Assembly: GCA_021292165.1 (NCBI GenBank)
Contig: JAHFWL010001001.1
Coordinates: 1,612,001-1,676,000 of the forward strand
Origin: Shinisaurus crocodilurus
Taxonomy: Eukaryota; Chordata; Lepidosauria; Squamata; Shinisauridae
Reading direction: 5' to 3'
Length of the DNA stretch: 64,000 nucleotides
The position numbers were made by a program, and so were the translations under genes. How positions within the stretch are numbered: the stretch's first letter is position 1; the number at the start of each line of letters is the position of its first letter. Below, one piece after another: positions 47,483 to 56,688 of the stretch. Below the pieces are notes generated by a model. The model had not been told where the DNA came from. It made no database searches and was given only the letters and a program-made list of their open reading frames with translations.

Positions 47483-47555
<73 letters not shown>
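47483..47555. repeat. (CA)n(TG)n palindromic microsatellite
   Basis: A CA tract of about 28 nt is followed by AAACACG and a TG tract of about 37 nt. The two arms are complementary, so a long hairpin or cruciform is possible, and both arms are Z-DNA-prone. Confidence 0.95.
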
Positions 47556-47556
<1 letters not shown>

Positions 47557-47589
47557 TTGTGTGTAGAAGGTGAGGGAAATGATCCCCCA

Positions 47590-47990
47590 CTACAGAGGGG
47601 GTGTTAGGGGGTGGCCCACTAGGGCAGGAGCCCTGAAACCTTCATTTGGAGCCCCGAATCTCTGGGAGGCCCTCTGCCCCACCACCCTGCTGCCCAGGGG
47701 CACTTGCTGAAATAAAGGTGCCGGGGCCCTGAGGATCTCTGCTGCATCCGATGCCCCTGGATGAGCTGACTTTTTGCTCACATGTGCTTCCTCTCCTGCT
47801 GCCCCCCCCTTGAATCTTTCTGCCTGAGGTTTCTTTCTGACATCAAATGCCCTCCTCTCCTCTGTCCATACACCCCTTTCTACAAATAGGTGTGTCCTTA
47901 GGAGGCAGGGTCCTTGAAAGACACACACAGAGAGAGAGGCCTTTTTAGAGCATCTGTCAGTTAGCATATGCAAATTTGTGCTTGCTTTTT
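47590..47990 (-). repeat. Medium interspersed repeat (paralogue at 31025-31500)
   Basis: Antisense copy of the intron-5 repeat, with CCGAATCTCTGGGAGGCC, TCTGCTGCATCCGATGCC, GGAGGCAGGGTCCTTGAAAG and TTAGCATATGCAAATTTG. Confidence 0.55.
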
Positions 47991-47997
47991 ATTTTTT

Positions 47998-48355
47998 TAG
48001 TGCTGTGGACCTGAGCCCTGGACCTTTTCAGTACTTAGCACAGCCCCTGCCAGTAACAAAATGCTGCAGCATAGAGGGGGCTCGTGCTCAGGATCCCAGC
48101 CACTCAGCCATACCCTTCTCCAGGACAGGTCATTCCACCCCCCACCCCCGTTCCAACCTGGGTCTCAATTCTCCCCGACATTCCAGCATTCTGCGGCCTC
48201 TGAGCATCCTCAACACTCAATGGGCTGTTTCCTCCACGCGCCACTCCCTGCTTCTTAGGGCATCTTTCCCCAATCAGGTGCCCTCCTGATGTTTTGGACG
48301 ACAACTCCCAGCATTCCCGACTATTGGCCATGCTGGCTGGGGCTGGTGGGAGTTG
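47998..48355 (+). repeat. Interspersed repeat ending in a family-4 foldback (unexpanded copy)
   Basis: Contains AACAAAATGCTGCAGC, AGGACAGGTCATTCCA, GTTCCAACCTGGGTC, TGGGCTGTTTCC and CACTCCCTGCTTCTTAGGGC, followed by the foldback CAGGTGCCCTCCTGATG...GGGAGTTGAAG. The - strand of 54495-54905 has the same order, but with a minisatellite in place of the AACCTGGGTC region. Confidence 0.6.
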
Positions 48356-48359
48356 AAGT

Positions 48360-48910
48360 TATCGCTTCACAGCTCTCCTCACTCTGATTTGACTTCCTTC
48401 CGGGAACAGCCGTGGAAACTCTTAAAGGGAGCATGGATTCCATTTTCCGAGCTGTCTCCACTTGGCAGGTCACCGCAGCCCACATTTTGGCAGGCTTCAG
48501 GAAACAACAAGTGCTGGGTGTCCCTGACTGGGAGCTGCTTCACCGTGTCCCTTGCCCGTTGGGCAACATGGCCGCAACAACATTTGTGCCTGTTGCAGAA
48601 GCAGCATTTTTTTGGATTCAGCTCTTCCCGCTGCGGCTAATTCCCCCCCTCACCCCCCCCCCCGTCATGGGGCTTGTTCAATTTTTAAAATAATTCCCTC
48701 AGTTGTCACAGCAATAATTCCTCTCTCACGGTTTGGCTGGGACAAAGTCGAGCCCTTTGTCCTGGAGATGAGTGTGATGTCTTCATCACCACATAGTCGT
48801 AGAGTCTCCCAACAGTCCTGATTTACCAAGCGATACTCCCCCATTTTCTGGGGCTTGTCCCAGAACTTCGTAATGGGGCAACAGCTGGTAAATACCTGCC
48901 CCTGTTTTTT
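48360..48910. promoter_or_regulatory. Repeat-poor intron-7 block, candidate regulatory element
   Basis: About 550 nt with no recognisable repeat apart from C-runs. It includes ATGGCCGCAACAACATTTGT, CGGCTAATTCC, TTGTCACAGCAATAATTCC and GGGACAAAGTCG. Open frames here (for example 48353-48640) show no domain I recognise and no splice-site support. The regulatory call rests only on repeat depletion and motif content. Confidence 0.3.
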
Positions 48911-49370
48911 GTCTTTTTGTGTGCAAGGGTGGGTGGAACGGTTTGTTGCAATGTTCTGAGTTGCTGGTCAGATTTGGCATTTCGCAGCTGACTTCAGAGC
49001 TCTGCAGGGTTAGAGGACATGTTGAGATGGTCCATCCCCTAAGTTGCATTCGATCCCTTAAGCTGTTTCTTGGAGGCCCACCAAGGCCTGTTTCTGGACT
49101 GCATGCTGTCTGTAGTAGCGGCACCAGCAAATCCATGTGCTCTCCGAGGTGTGTGGGGAGACTGATGACGGTGTCCTCTTGTAACTAAGAACTAGTGCCT
49201 GAGTTTGCTTTTTCTCCTCCTCCCTCACAATCCATTTTCCTTGTGTTATATATTTTAAATTGTAAGCCTGAGGGCAGGGACTGTCATATAAGGAATGAAG
49301 AAGAAGTCAAATGAGCAGTTTCCACCAGCATATCATGAACATTTCTTTGGGTTTCTAAACTTTATTATAG

Positions 49371-49488
49371 ATTTCATAGATCATAGAGTTCGAAGGAGCC
49401 TATAAGACTATCGAGTCCAATCCCCTGCTCAATGCAGGAAACTAGAGGAGGGGTCTCCCATCCAAATTATAACCAGGCCTGACCCTAG
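49371..49488 (-). mobile_element. 5S rRNA-headed, CR1-tailed element, copy 5 (antisense, truncated)
   Basis: CR1 tail CATAGATCATAGAGTTCGAA and CCCCTGCTCAATGCAGG, then reversed 5S-like TCCCATCCAAATTATAACC and GGCCTGACCCTAG, where it stops. Confidence 0.75.
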
Positions 49489-49654
49489 TGTGTCAGTGGG
49501 TTCCCTCCCCCCCCTCGTTGTGTTGTTTTTCTTTGTTGTCTTCATTTCTTTGTTAACATTTAAGGGGGAAAAACAATGTGAGGGACATACATGCTGTTGT
49601 CTTTAAATTTTTACAAGTATTCCAATAAAAAATTCTACATATTTTATCAATTAA

Positions 49655-49830
49655 GGGCGCTGGCTGGGAATGTTGAGAGTTGTAGGACTTTTTTTCTGTT
49701 TAAGCATGCATAAGATTGTGCCCGTCATCACATTAAGACTGCAATCATGTATACGCTTACCTAGCAGTAAGTCCCATTGAACTCAATGGAGCTTACTTCT
49801 GAGTAGACTTGTATAGGATTGCACTATAAG
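49655..49830. repeat. Truncated family-2 MITE and a family-1 hairpin MITE
   Basis: 49655-49723 keeps only the right arm of the Harbinger-like MITE (GAGAGTTGTAGGACTTTTTT...GATTGTGCCC). 49737-49830 is an excellent family-1 hairpin flanked by TAA on both sides, with GACTGCAATC and GGATTGCACTA ends. Confidence 0.7.
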
Positions 49831-50199
49831 TGTACTTTAAATTCCCCCCCCAAAAATATTTCAGGTCCAATATGTGGGGCAAAACATTAACATAGGGTAG
49901 TGGGTTTTGTTTTTAGCTTTGTTGTTTATTAAATACATGTAAAATCAACATGCTAAATTGGATCACACTAGGGAATCAGAACATTTTCTGTTGCAAACTG
50001 AAAATTTTGCAGTGCAAATGACCCTATTTTGCATTGGGTCATTTGCACTGCAAAAAATTTACCCGAGTTTGCATAGAGAATTTCCCCAGAAGATTTTCTA
50101 GTTCAAAGTTTTCTGGAAAACACCACATCACTACGTTAGGACATGGGGCGGTGCTTAAGGCAGATCATGAGATGTTCCTAAGAGCCATTCGACAGTGGA

Positions 50200-50620
50200 A
50201 GGCCGCAATCCTATGCCTCCTGACATTGTCTGGGGTGGGGTGGGGGATAGGATTATTCAGAGTCCATGCTCCGAGGTCCTCCAACCATGGAGCTGGGACT
50301 CCAAATGCAGAGCCCCTGCCCTGCCCCCTCACAGCCGGTACGGAAAGAACCACACCGGCTGCATCTCCAAGGTCGGAAATTGACCTTGGGGAGGGCTAAA
50401 GAGGTCTGCCAGGGAAGGTGGGGGAGGGGAGGAGACTGGAGCCCACGGCTTGCGCCACATCCAAATGGTTCCCCAGCCTTCTTCCTTCTTCCTCCACACC
50501 GCTTCATCTAGATGGCCGAAAACGGCTGCCTAGATGAAATACAGGGTGCGAGGTGCAGGGTGGTGGAATTGGCCGCCGCCATGCGCATTGGATGCACGGA
50601 AGCCTCAGTGGGCGGTCAAC
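50200..50620. mobile_element. Non-autonomous DNA repeat (family E)
   Basis: CCGCAATCCTATGCCTCCTG, ATAGGATTATTCAGAGTCC, GCTCCGAGGTCC, CTAGATGGCCGAAAACGGC and a GTGGGTTGTGCCCC end follow family-E order. GC-rich. It has a spurious open frame on each strand. Confidence 0.5.
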
Positions 50621-51035
50621 AGTGGGTTGTGCCCCAAGAGACTGCCTAGGGAGGTGCTGGGTTCTCGTTTGCCTGGAGGTAACGAAAGAGAGGCCGCTCA
50701 GCCATCGGTTCCAGATGCCGCCCTCGTTGCAAGATTCCTGCTCTGATCAGGGGGGTTGGACTAGATGATTTCCACGGCCCCCTTCCAGCTCTCCAGTTCT
50801 GTGAATTCTTTGAGGTATGCTGACCCAGGCTAGGATTGCACAGGGAAGTCTCGTGCAACCAGCCCTTGCCCACGTGCGGGTCTATTCGTTTATTCATTTT
50901 TTAAAGACTCGTACCCTTGTCTGTTGTTCTAAATGCTCCCCGAGGTGGATCACAGCAGGAGATGACACAATTCAGTTCAGAAAGAGTCACTTGTCTCGAT
51001 GGCGGGGCAGCTAAGTCAGAGGAGATTTTTTTTTT

Positions 51036-51617
51036 AATGATTACATTTATATCCCGCCTTTTCCCCCCCTCTCGCAAGACAGGACTGCTTAGGGCGCGAT
51101 CCTATGCATGTTTAGACAGAAAAAAGTTGTACAAATCTCAGCATTCGGCAGCCATCAGTGCTAGCTGGGGAATACCGGGAGTTGTAGGCCTTTTTTCTAC
51201 CTGAACATGTGTATGACTGCATGCTTACATGGTCCTACTCCTCTCCATTTTGTCCTCACAACAACCCTGTGAGGTAGGTCACATGGAGGAGAAGGCTATC
51301 AATGGCTACTAGTCCTGATGGCTCTATGCTACCTCCAGCATCAGAGGCAGTATGCCTATGTGCACCAGTTGCTGGGGAGCATGGGCGGGAAGGTGCTGTT
51401 GCACATGTCCTGCTTATGGGATCCCATGGGCCATTGTATGAACAGAAGGCTGGACTAGATGGACCCTTGGTCTGTTCCAGCATGGCTCTTCTTGGGTTAG
51501 GCTGAGAGTCAGTGACTGGCCCAAAGTCGCCCAGTGAGCTTCATGGCTGAGTGGGGACAGGAACCCGGATCTCCCAAGTCCCAGTTGAACGCTCCAACCA
51601 CTGCGCCACCTGGCTCT
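51036..51617 (-). mobile_element. Family-A SINE with two nested insertions
   Basis: Antisense SINE in three pieces. Piece 1 (51036-51091) ends ...GGACTGCTTA. A family-2 MITE (51092-51224) follows, with TTA on both sides. Piece 2 (51225-51283) continues TTACATGGTCCTAC...TGTGAGGTAGG. A CR1-like fragment in + orientation (about 51284-51496; GGCTATCAATGGCTACTAGT...TTCCAGCATGGCTCTTCTT) follows. Piece 3 resumes TTAGGCTGAGAGTCAGTGAC and ends CCACCTGGCTCT. The order of insertion can be read directly. Confidence 0.85.
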
Positions 51618-51799
51618 TCACTGGAGATGTCACGTTAAAAGCCTTTTTTCACTATCTCTCTAGTGTTCCTACTGCTACTGCAGCTAAACTTACTGGGCTT
51701 GTGGTGAACCCAGGGCAAAGAGTGTCGTCCCCCCCGCCCCACTCCTGGGTGTGAGGATGTCACGTAACTGTCACTTAGGGGTGGGGCTTCTCCTCCCAC

Positions 51800-52290
51800 A
51801 GGTCAGATGACACGTGGCTCATCTTTTGATGGTGGGGTATCTAAGAGGACACAATCGGCCATTAATCTGATCAATCATTCAATTGAAACTGATACGATTA
51901 ATCAGCTAAGCCTTTTTTAATTGCCTCTTTAAAAAAATATATAAAAAAACTCAAAGCAGGATTGACTGGAACTTATTTAGACCTACGATTCTGCCTCCGC
52001 AAGAGAGAAGAAGGAAAATCAAACTCTAGTCCAATGTAGATTGGCTAAAGCTCCAAAACTATATGCAGTTTTGTAAAAACAAAAAAAACAAAAAAAACCC
52101 CAATAAAAACAAAAATAAAGCCCAATTATGAACAGGTGGCCAACTCTGACTCCAACTTGTTCCTGACGTAAATGTAACAATTGGATTCTGGAGCACACCA
52201 CGTGTAAGCGATGCCAGTGGTCCTGAGCAGGAACGGCATCGTCTTTCTGCAGACGCAAAAGACCACATGTTTCTAATTGGTATAAATGCT
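51800..52290. promoter_or_regulatory. Repeat-poor intron-7 block with PBX-HOX and homeodomain motifs
   Basis: About 490 nt without recognisable repeats, 2.8-3.3 kb upstream of exon 8. It contains TGACA overlapping an E-box CACGTG (51808-51816; MEIS-like), CCATTAATCTG, ATCAATCA (51870-51877, the reverse of the PBX-HOX composite TGATTGAT), CAATTGAAAC, GATTAATCAGC and TTTTTAATTGCC, then CACCACGTG further on. This density of homeodomain motifs stands out from the rest of the intron. The enhancer role is inferred. Confidence 0.4.
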
Positions 52291-52480
52291 CTATCTCTTC
52301 TTGTATATATATTTATAGGCCCAGGGCATTTCCCCTTTCTTTAAGCGATGTTCTGAGAGACGATAGCCATTCTCAGGACTTTGACAGCGCAACTGGAAAC
52401 CATATGATAGACCCCCCCAAACACACTTTCCCCTCTTCGACTAAACATACGTAGTCTGCCATCATTACGGCCTATCTGCA

Positions 52481-52670
52481 TAGGAAGCTCAGCCTTATAC
52501 TGAGTCAGACCATCGGGTCCATCTAGCCCAGCATTGTCGGCACTGACGGGCAGCATCTCTCCAGGGTTTCGGACGGGAATATTTCCAGTCCTACCCTGGA
52601 GAACCCGGGGATTGAACCTGGGACCTTCTGCATGCAAAGCTTCGGATGCTCTACCGTGCAGAGCTACGAG
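52481..52670 (-). mobile_element. tRNA-Ala-like SINE (family B), antisense
   Basis: TAGGAAGCTCAGCCTTATAC, TAGCCCAGCATTGTCGGCAC, GGGGATTGAACCTGGGACC and TCTGCATGCAAAGCTTCGG. Reversed, it gives the tRNA-like head and the body shared with 53079-53268 and 61960-62168. Confidence 0.8.
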
Positions 52671-52932
52671 AGTTGAAAATGTGAAACTGCACATGCTCAG
52701 AGTATTTCTTTTTCTTTTCTTTTTTTTTTTTTTTTTTAAAAAGCAGGATTGGAAAACAGGTTTTCATGTTTTGATTTTGCTCTAGCAGATCAGGAATGTA
52801 GCGGCAGCTGTAGAGCACTGAATGCCAGCAGAGGTGAGAAGAGAAATGTTAGTTGTGTGCTTCACAATGGAAGAAGCACACATGGCTACTGAAAGGGGTC
52901 CTCCAAAAGACCATGACATCCATGGTCTAATA

Positions 52933-53067
52933 CAGTGTTTCTCAACCTTGGGTCCCCAGATGTTTTTGGCCTACAACTCCCAGCATGCCCCAGCCAGCAT
53001 AGCTGGCTGGGGCATGCTGGGAGTTGTAGGCCAAAAACATCTGGGGACCCAAGGCTGAGAAACACTG
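52933..53067. mobile_element. 135-bp hAT-like foldback MITE, copy 3
   Basis: CAGTGTTTCTCAACC ... GGCTGAGAAACACTG with arms as in copies 1 and 2. Perfect 8-bp duplication GTCTAATA at 52925-52932 and 53068-53075. The terminal change C to T with the matching compensatory G to A on the other arm keeps the palindrome. Confidence 0.9.
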
Positions 53068-53078
53068 GTCTAATATGA

Positions 53079-53268
53079 GGAACATAAGAAGCTCCCTTCG
53101 ACTGAGTCAGACCATTGGTTCATCTAGCCCAGTATTGTTGACACTGACTGGCAGCAACACTCCAGGGTTTCGGGCAGGAGTTTTTCCTTCCCTACCTGGA
53201 GATGCTGGGGATGGAACCGGCGACCTTCTGCATGCAAAGCAGGTGCTCTACCACCGAGCCATGCCCGC
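53079..53268 (-). mobile_element. tRNA-Ala-like SINE (family B), antisense
   Basis: Begins only a few bases after the foldback's target duplication. CATCTAGCCCAGTATTGTTG, GGGGATGGAACCGGCGACC and CATGCAAAGCAGGTGCTCTA. Reversed, the head reads as a tRNA-like TAGAGCACCTGCTTTGCATG. Confidence 0.8.
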
Positions 53269-53573
53269 CCCCCCTTCTCTTCTTGGATGGCAACTGGCTG
53301 CAGCAGAGCCATCACCTCCCTGCTTTTTGATATGGGACTCTGTGCTCTATTCTGAGCTGTGTCAAAATTAGAAGGAACCTGGTTCTAGGAGGTGGACAGG
53401 CCCAGTGTCCATGGGGGGGGGCAGTATGTGTGCCACCAAGCAATAACACTGTGAACCCCTCATGTGCGTGTCACGGCAGGTGCCAACTCAAAAGAAGCAT
53501 TCCCTCCTGTGTGCAAAAGAAGAGAGGTGCCTCTTCCAAGTAGGTGCCCCCACCCATGCATTTTTTAAAAATA

Positions 53574-53707
53574 CAGTCATGCCTTGGATTGAGAGCATAA
53601 TTCGTTCCGGAAACGTGCTTGTAATCCAAAACACTCTTATATCAAAATGAAATCCCCCCCAAAAAATGTGTACAGAGATTTTTAATTTAAGCCGTACTAC
53701 AGTACTT

Positions 53708-53749
<42 letters not shown>

Positions 53750-54075
53750 TTTATTTCTTACCCATCTCTCTGTCTAGATCGAGGCGGGGAACAGCAAAAA
53801 TATAAAATACACAATACATACTATTAAAACATCTTAAAACATATTAAAAACATCATTAAAACATCTTAAAATATCTTTAAAACATCTTAAAAACAACTTA
53901 AAGGCAACCTAAAATTCCGCCGGATAGGCCTGCCGGAAGAGAGCAGTCTTTATGGCTTTGTATTGCAAGATGTCACTTGTATATCAAGTCAAAAATAAAT
54001 AAATAAATATTTAAAAATGTGCTTGTCTTGCAAAACGCTCTCAAACCAAGTTACTTGCAATCCAAGGTATTACTG
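53574..54075. mobile_element. Tc1/mariner-type element carrying an L2 fragment
   Basis: The left end CAGTCATGCCTTGGATTG (53574-53591) and right end CAATCCAAGGTATTACTG (54058-54075) are inverted repeats with two mismatches. Each is flanked by TA, the Tc1/mariner target duplication. Subterminal motifs GTGCTTGTAATCC and CTTGTATATCAA also recur in inverted form. Inside, an AAT microsatellite (about 53711-53746) and an antisense L2 3' fragment (53746-53965) have inserted. No transposase is encoded. Confidence 0.75.
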
Positions 54076-54494
54076 TACACATTTGTATTTCAAATTTGTA
54101 TTTTTTTGTATTTTTATATTAAGAATTTGCATTTTTTTAAAAAAACTAACAGTGAAACTGTTGTAAACCATCCGGAGAGCTTCAGCTATTGGGCAGTATA
54201 GCAATGAAATAAATCAATGAAAACTGCTGGCCAAATTGGGGGCACTGGGGGGGGGGTCAATTCAAAACCTTTCTAATCCGTCCAGCTAACAAATGAGTCA
54301 GCTAAATGTTTGCGGTCCATATTAAGAAATGATTTCTGATGTTCTGGTGTGAGTGTCGATCCTTCTGTAGCCAACATGGCACCATCCCTGCACATGAAAG
54401 GGGGGGGGGTGTTTGTCGGCAGTCTTTGGGGAACCCCGTTTGTAGAACTTCCATAGCAACAGCTAAAACTTTAGGGAATAAAAATACATCGCAG

Positions 54495-54905
54495 CCTTCC
54501 CAGCCTCGTGCCCTGCAGAGGTTTAGGACTTCAACTCCTACCAGCCCCAGCCAGCATGGCCAATGGTCAGGAATGCTGGGAGTTGTAGTCCAAAACATCT
54601 GGAGGGCACCTGGTTGGGGGAAGATGCCCGAAGAAGCAGGGAGTGGGGTGTGCGGGAAACAGCCCAAGGAGTACTGAATGGAAACCTGGGTACTGAATGG
54701 AGTACTGGAAACCTGGAGTACTGGAAACCTGGAGTACCTGGAGTACCTGGAGAAACCTGGAAACCTGGAAACCTGGAGTACTGGAAACCTGGAGTACTGA
54801 ATGGAAACCTGGGTAGGAAGAAATGACGTGTCTTGGAGGAGGGCGTTGCTGACTGGCTGGGGTCCTCTACGCTGCAACATTTTGTTGCTGGGCCCTTTGC
54901 TGAGA
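54495..54905 (-). repeat. Interspersed repeat with internal minisatellite
   Basis: Antisense paralogue of 47998-48355. 54495-54625 is a family-4 foldback (CAGCCTTCCCAGCCTCGTG ... CATCTGGAGGGCACCTGGTT). 54671-54815 is a minisatellite of GGAAACCTGGAGTACT-type units bounded by two copies of GTACTGAATGGAAACCTGGG (54671-54690 and 54794-54813). 54820-54905 returns to the shared repeat (GACGTGTCTTGGAGGAGG ... CAACATTTTGTTGCTGGGCC). Confidence 0.7.
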
Positions 54906-55065
54906 AATAATTCTTCTGACCCCGATTGTGAAATGTGGTCCTCCTGCTATCCAAATGACGGTTCGGTGACTGGAGGTGATGATGCGGTGGTGGTTAGAAT
55001 CCAGCGGTGGGCACACAACATTGATATGCTGCCTTCTCTGTGTGTGTGTGTGTGTGTATTTTCAG

Positions 55066-55292
55066 CAAGGAGTATCCAGTGGTTCCCAGGAGCACAGTCA
55101 GGCAGAAAGTGGCCTCCAACCACAGCCCTTTCAGTGGAGAGGCCCGGACCCTGCCGGCCTCGTCTAACCTCGGATCTCAGTTCCAGTGTGAAAATGGTGT
55201 CTCCAGCACCTCCCAGGACCTGCTACCGCCGGCCAACCCATACCCCGTATCCCAGGACCATGGGCAGATTTTCCACTGCACCAAGAGAAAAG
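55066..55292 (+). CDS. TBX5: TBX5 coding exon 8 (residues 254-330)
   Basis: 227-nt exon just after the T-box, with acceptor (TG)9-TATTTTCAG and donor AAAG|GTCAGA (phase 2 in, phase 1 out). It encodes [20 protein letters not shown] (255-274), [20 protein letters not shown] (275-294), [20 protein letters not shown] (295-314) and [15 protein letters not shown] (315-329). The Ser/Pro-rich linker is more diverged from human than the T-box. [15 protein letters not shown] and the CTKRK end are kept, and CTKRK begins the distal nuclear-localisation segment completed by the next exon. The donor lacks the usual purine at +3. Reading through adds four residues (GQML) to a TGA at 55304-55306. The downstream exon, which should begin with Glu codons after the split G, is not in the window. 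Confidence 0.97.
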
Positions 55293-55589
55293 GTCAGATG
55301 CTTTGAGCTCAGCTTTTTCTGCAGGACTTTTTTTGGGGGGGTGCGTGATAGATAGTCCTGGGCATTTCCTCATTTTGTTGAGAGCCCCTCCTCCCTTCAC
55401 ACATTAGAGCTTTTCTCCATGCACACAATGAAAGCACGGGTGGCAAGAAGAGGCAAGCTTAGGATGGCCACTGGCGCAGTTTCCCCCCCCCCCTCCAAAA
55501 AGAGGGTATGGGTTTGCATAAAAATTTGCATATGCTACTCTAGATGGGTAGATGCACATTTATAATTAGTGGCTGTCGTTTATGTAGAG

Positions 55590-55711
55590 CAGTGTTCTCC
55601 AACCTTGGGTCCCCAGACGTTTTTGGCCTACAACTCCCAGCATGCCCCAGCTGGGGCATGCTGGGAGTTGTAGGCCAAAAACATCTGGGGACCCAAGGTT
55701 GGAGAACACTG
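55590..55711. mobile_element. 122-bp hAT-like foldback MITE, copy 4
   Basis: Same termini as the 135-bp copies (CAGTGTTCTCC ... GGAGAACACTG). A perfect 8-bp duplication ATGTAGAG lies at 55582-55589 and 55712-55719. It lacks 13 nt at the centre of the hairpin, as expected from deletion at a palindrome tip. Confidence 0.9.
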
Positions 55712-56320
55712 ATGTAGAGATGCAATCCATCCCTCCCTTAGTGGGGAAGACTGTCTGGCTGACTAGCTGCGTGCCTGTTCCCTTTTGCTGTCCCTGTGTG
55801 GCTAACTGTTGAAGGGCAGCTCCAGCCAAGGCCCCGGCCTTGCTCTTGTCTTCTTAGGCTTCTTTATCTTTCAATCTGACATGGACTGGACAGCCCTTCA
55901 AATAGAGGATGCCTTAAAAAAAAAAGAGAACTGTCCTTTAAAGGCAGGACTGTCCTCTGTGAAGAAGCACATGGACACCTGTCCTACTTTATAGGCAGGC
56001 CCCGCCCCCGTTAAAGGGAGGCTCCGCCCCATTATAGATAGGCTGCGCCTTTTTATCTGCAACATGTGTTCAAGCATACTGGTATACACAGGGGAGGCTG
56101 GTGGTGACTTCTATGACAGTGGGGCTCCTTATCCGTTGCAGCTTTTCTTCTCCTTCTCCTTCTCCTTCTCCTTCTTCTTCTTCTTCTTCTTCTTCTTCTT
56201 CTTCTTCTTCTTCTTTTTTAATACTTTATTTAATTTAAAAAAAAACAAAACAAAACTATAGCATACAATATAACGTACAGAAAAGGGGGGGGGGAAACAA
56301 CCACATACCAATATAAGACA

Positions 56321-56503
56321 ATGGAACCAACTACCTAGGGAAGTGGTGGGCTCTCCCACTCTGGAGGCATTCAAGGTGCAGCTGGTGGACGGCCATCTGT
56401 CGGGGATGCTTTGACCTGGATTCCTGCATTGAGCAGGGGGTTGGACTCAATGGCCTTATAGGCCCCCTTCCAACTCTACTTTTCTATGATTCTATGATTC
56501 TAT
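56321..56503 (+). mobile_element. CR1 LINE 3' end, sense
   Basis: ATGGAACCAACTACCTAGGG, GGAGGCATTCAAGGTGCAGC, GCATTGAGCAGGGGGTTGGA and the terminal TCTATGATTCTATGATTCTA repeats, which are the CR1 hallmark. The 5' part is truncated, as usual. Confidence 0.85.
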
Positions 56504-56540
56504 AAGTGCACCCCCCCCCCCCACTGAGATCAACTAAGAT

Positions 56541-56688
56541 CAGGGCTTTTTTTCTGGTGGAACTCACCGGAACTGAGTTCCAGCACCTTTTCTTCTATTA
56601 ATTGCATTACAATTTAATCGCCATCTACTCCCGAGGAAATGTAATCCAAGAGTTCCGGTACCCTTTTCTCCAGAAAAAAAAAGCACTG
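56541..56688. mobile_element. 148-bp hAT-like element
   Basis: Ends CAGGGCTTTTTTTCTGG and CCAGAAAAAAAAAGCACTG are inverted. The flanks ACTAAGAT (56533-56540) and ACTAGGAT (56689-56696) form an 8-bp duplication with one mismatch. The interior also has GAGTTCCAGCACC / GAGTTCCGGTACC motifs. Non-coding. Confidence 0.75.

Noticed and set aside
54302..54954. 192- and 138-codon antisense open frames with Phe/Pro/Ser repeats
   Set aside because: Translation of the GGAAACCTGGAGTACT minisatellite inside a repeat.
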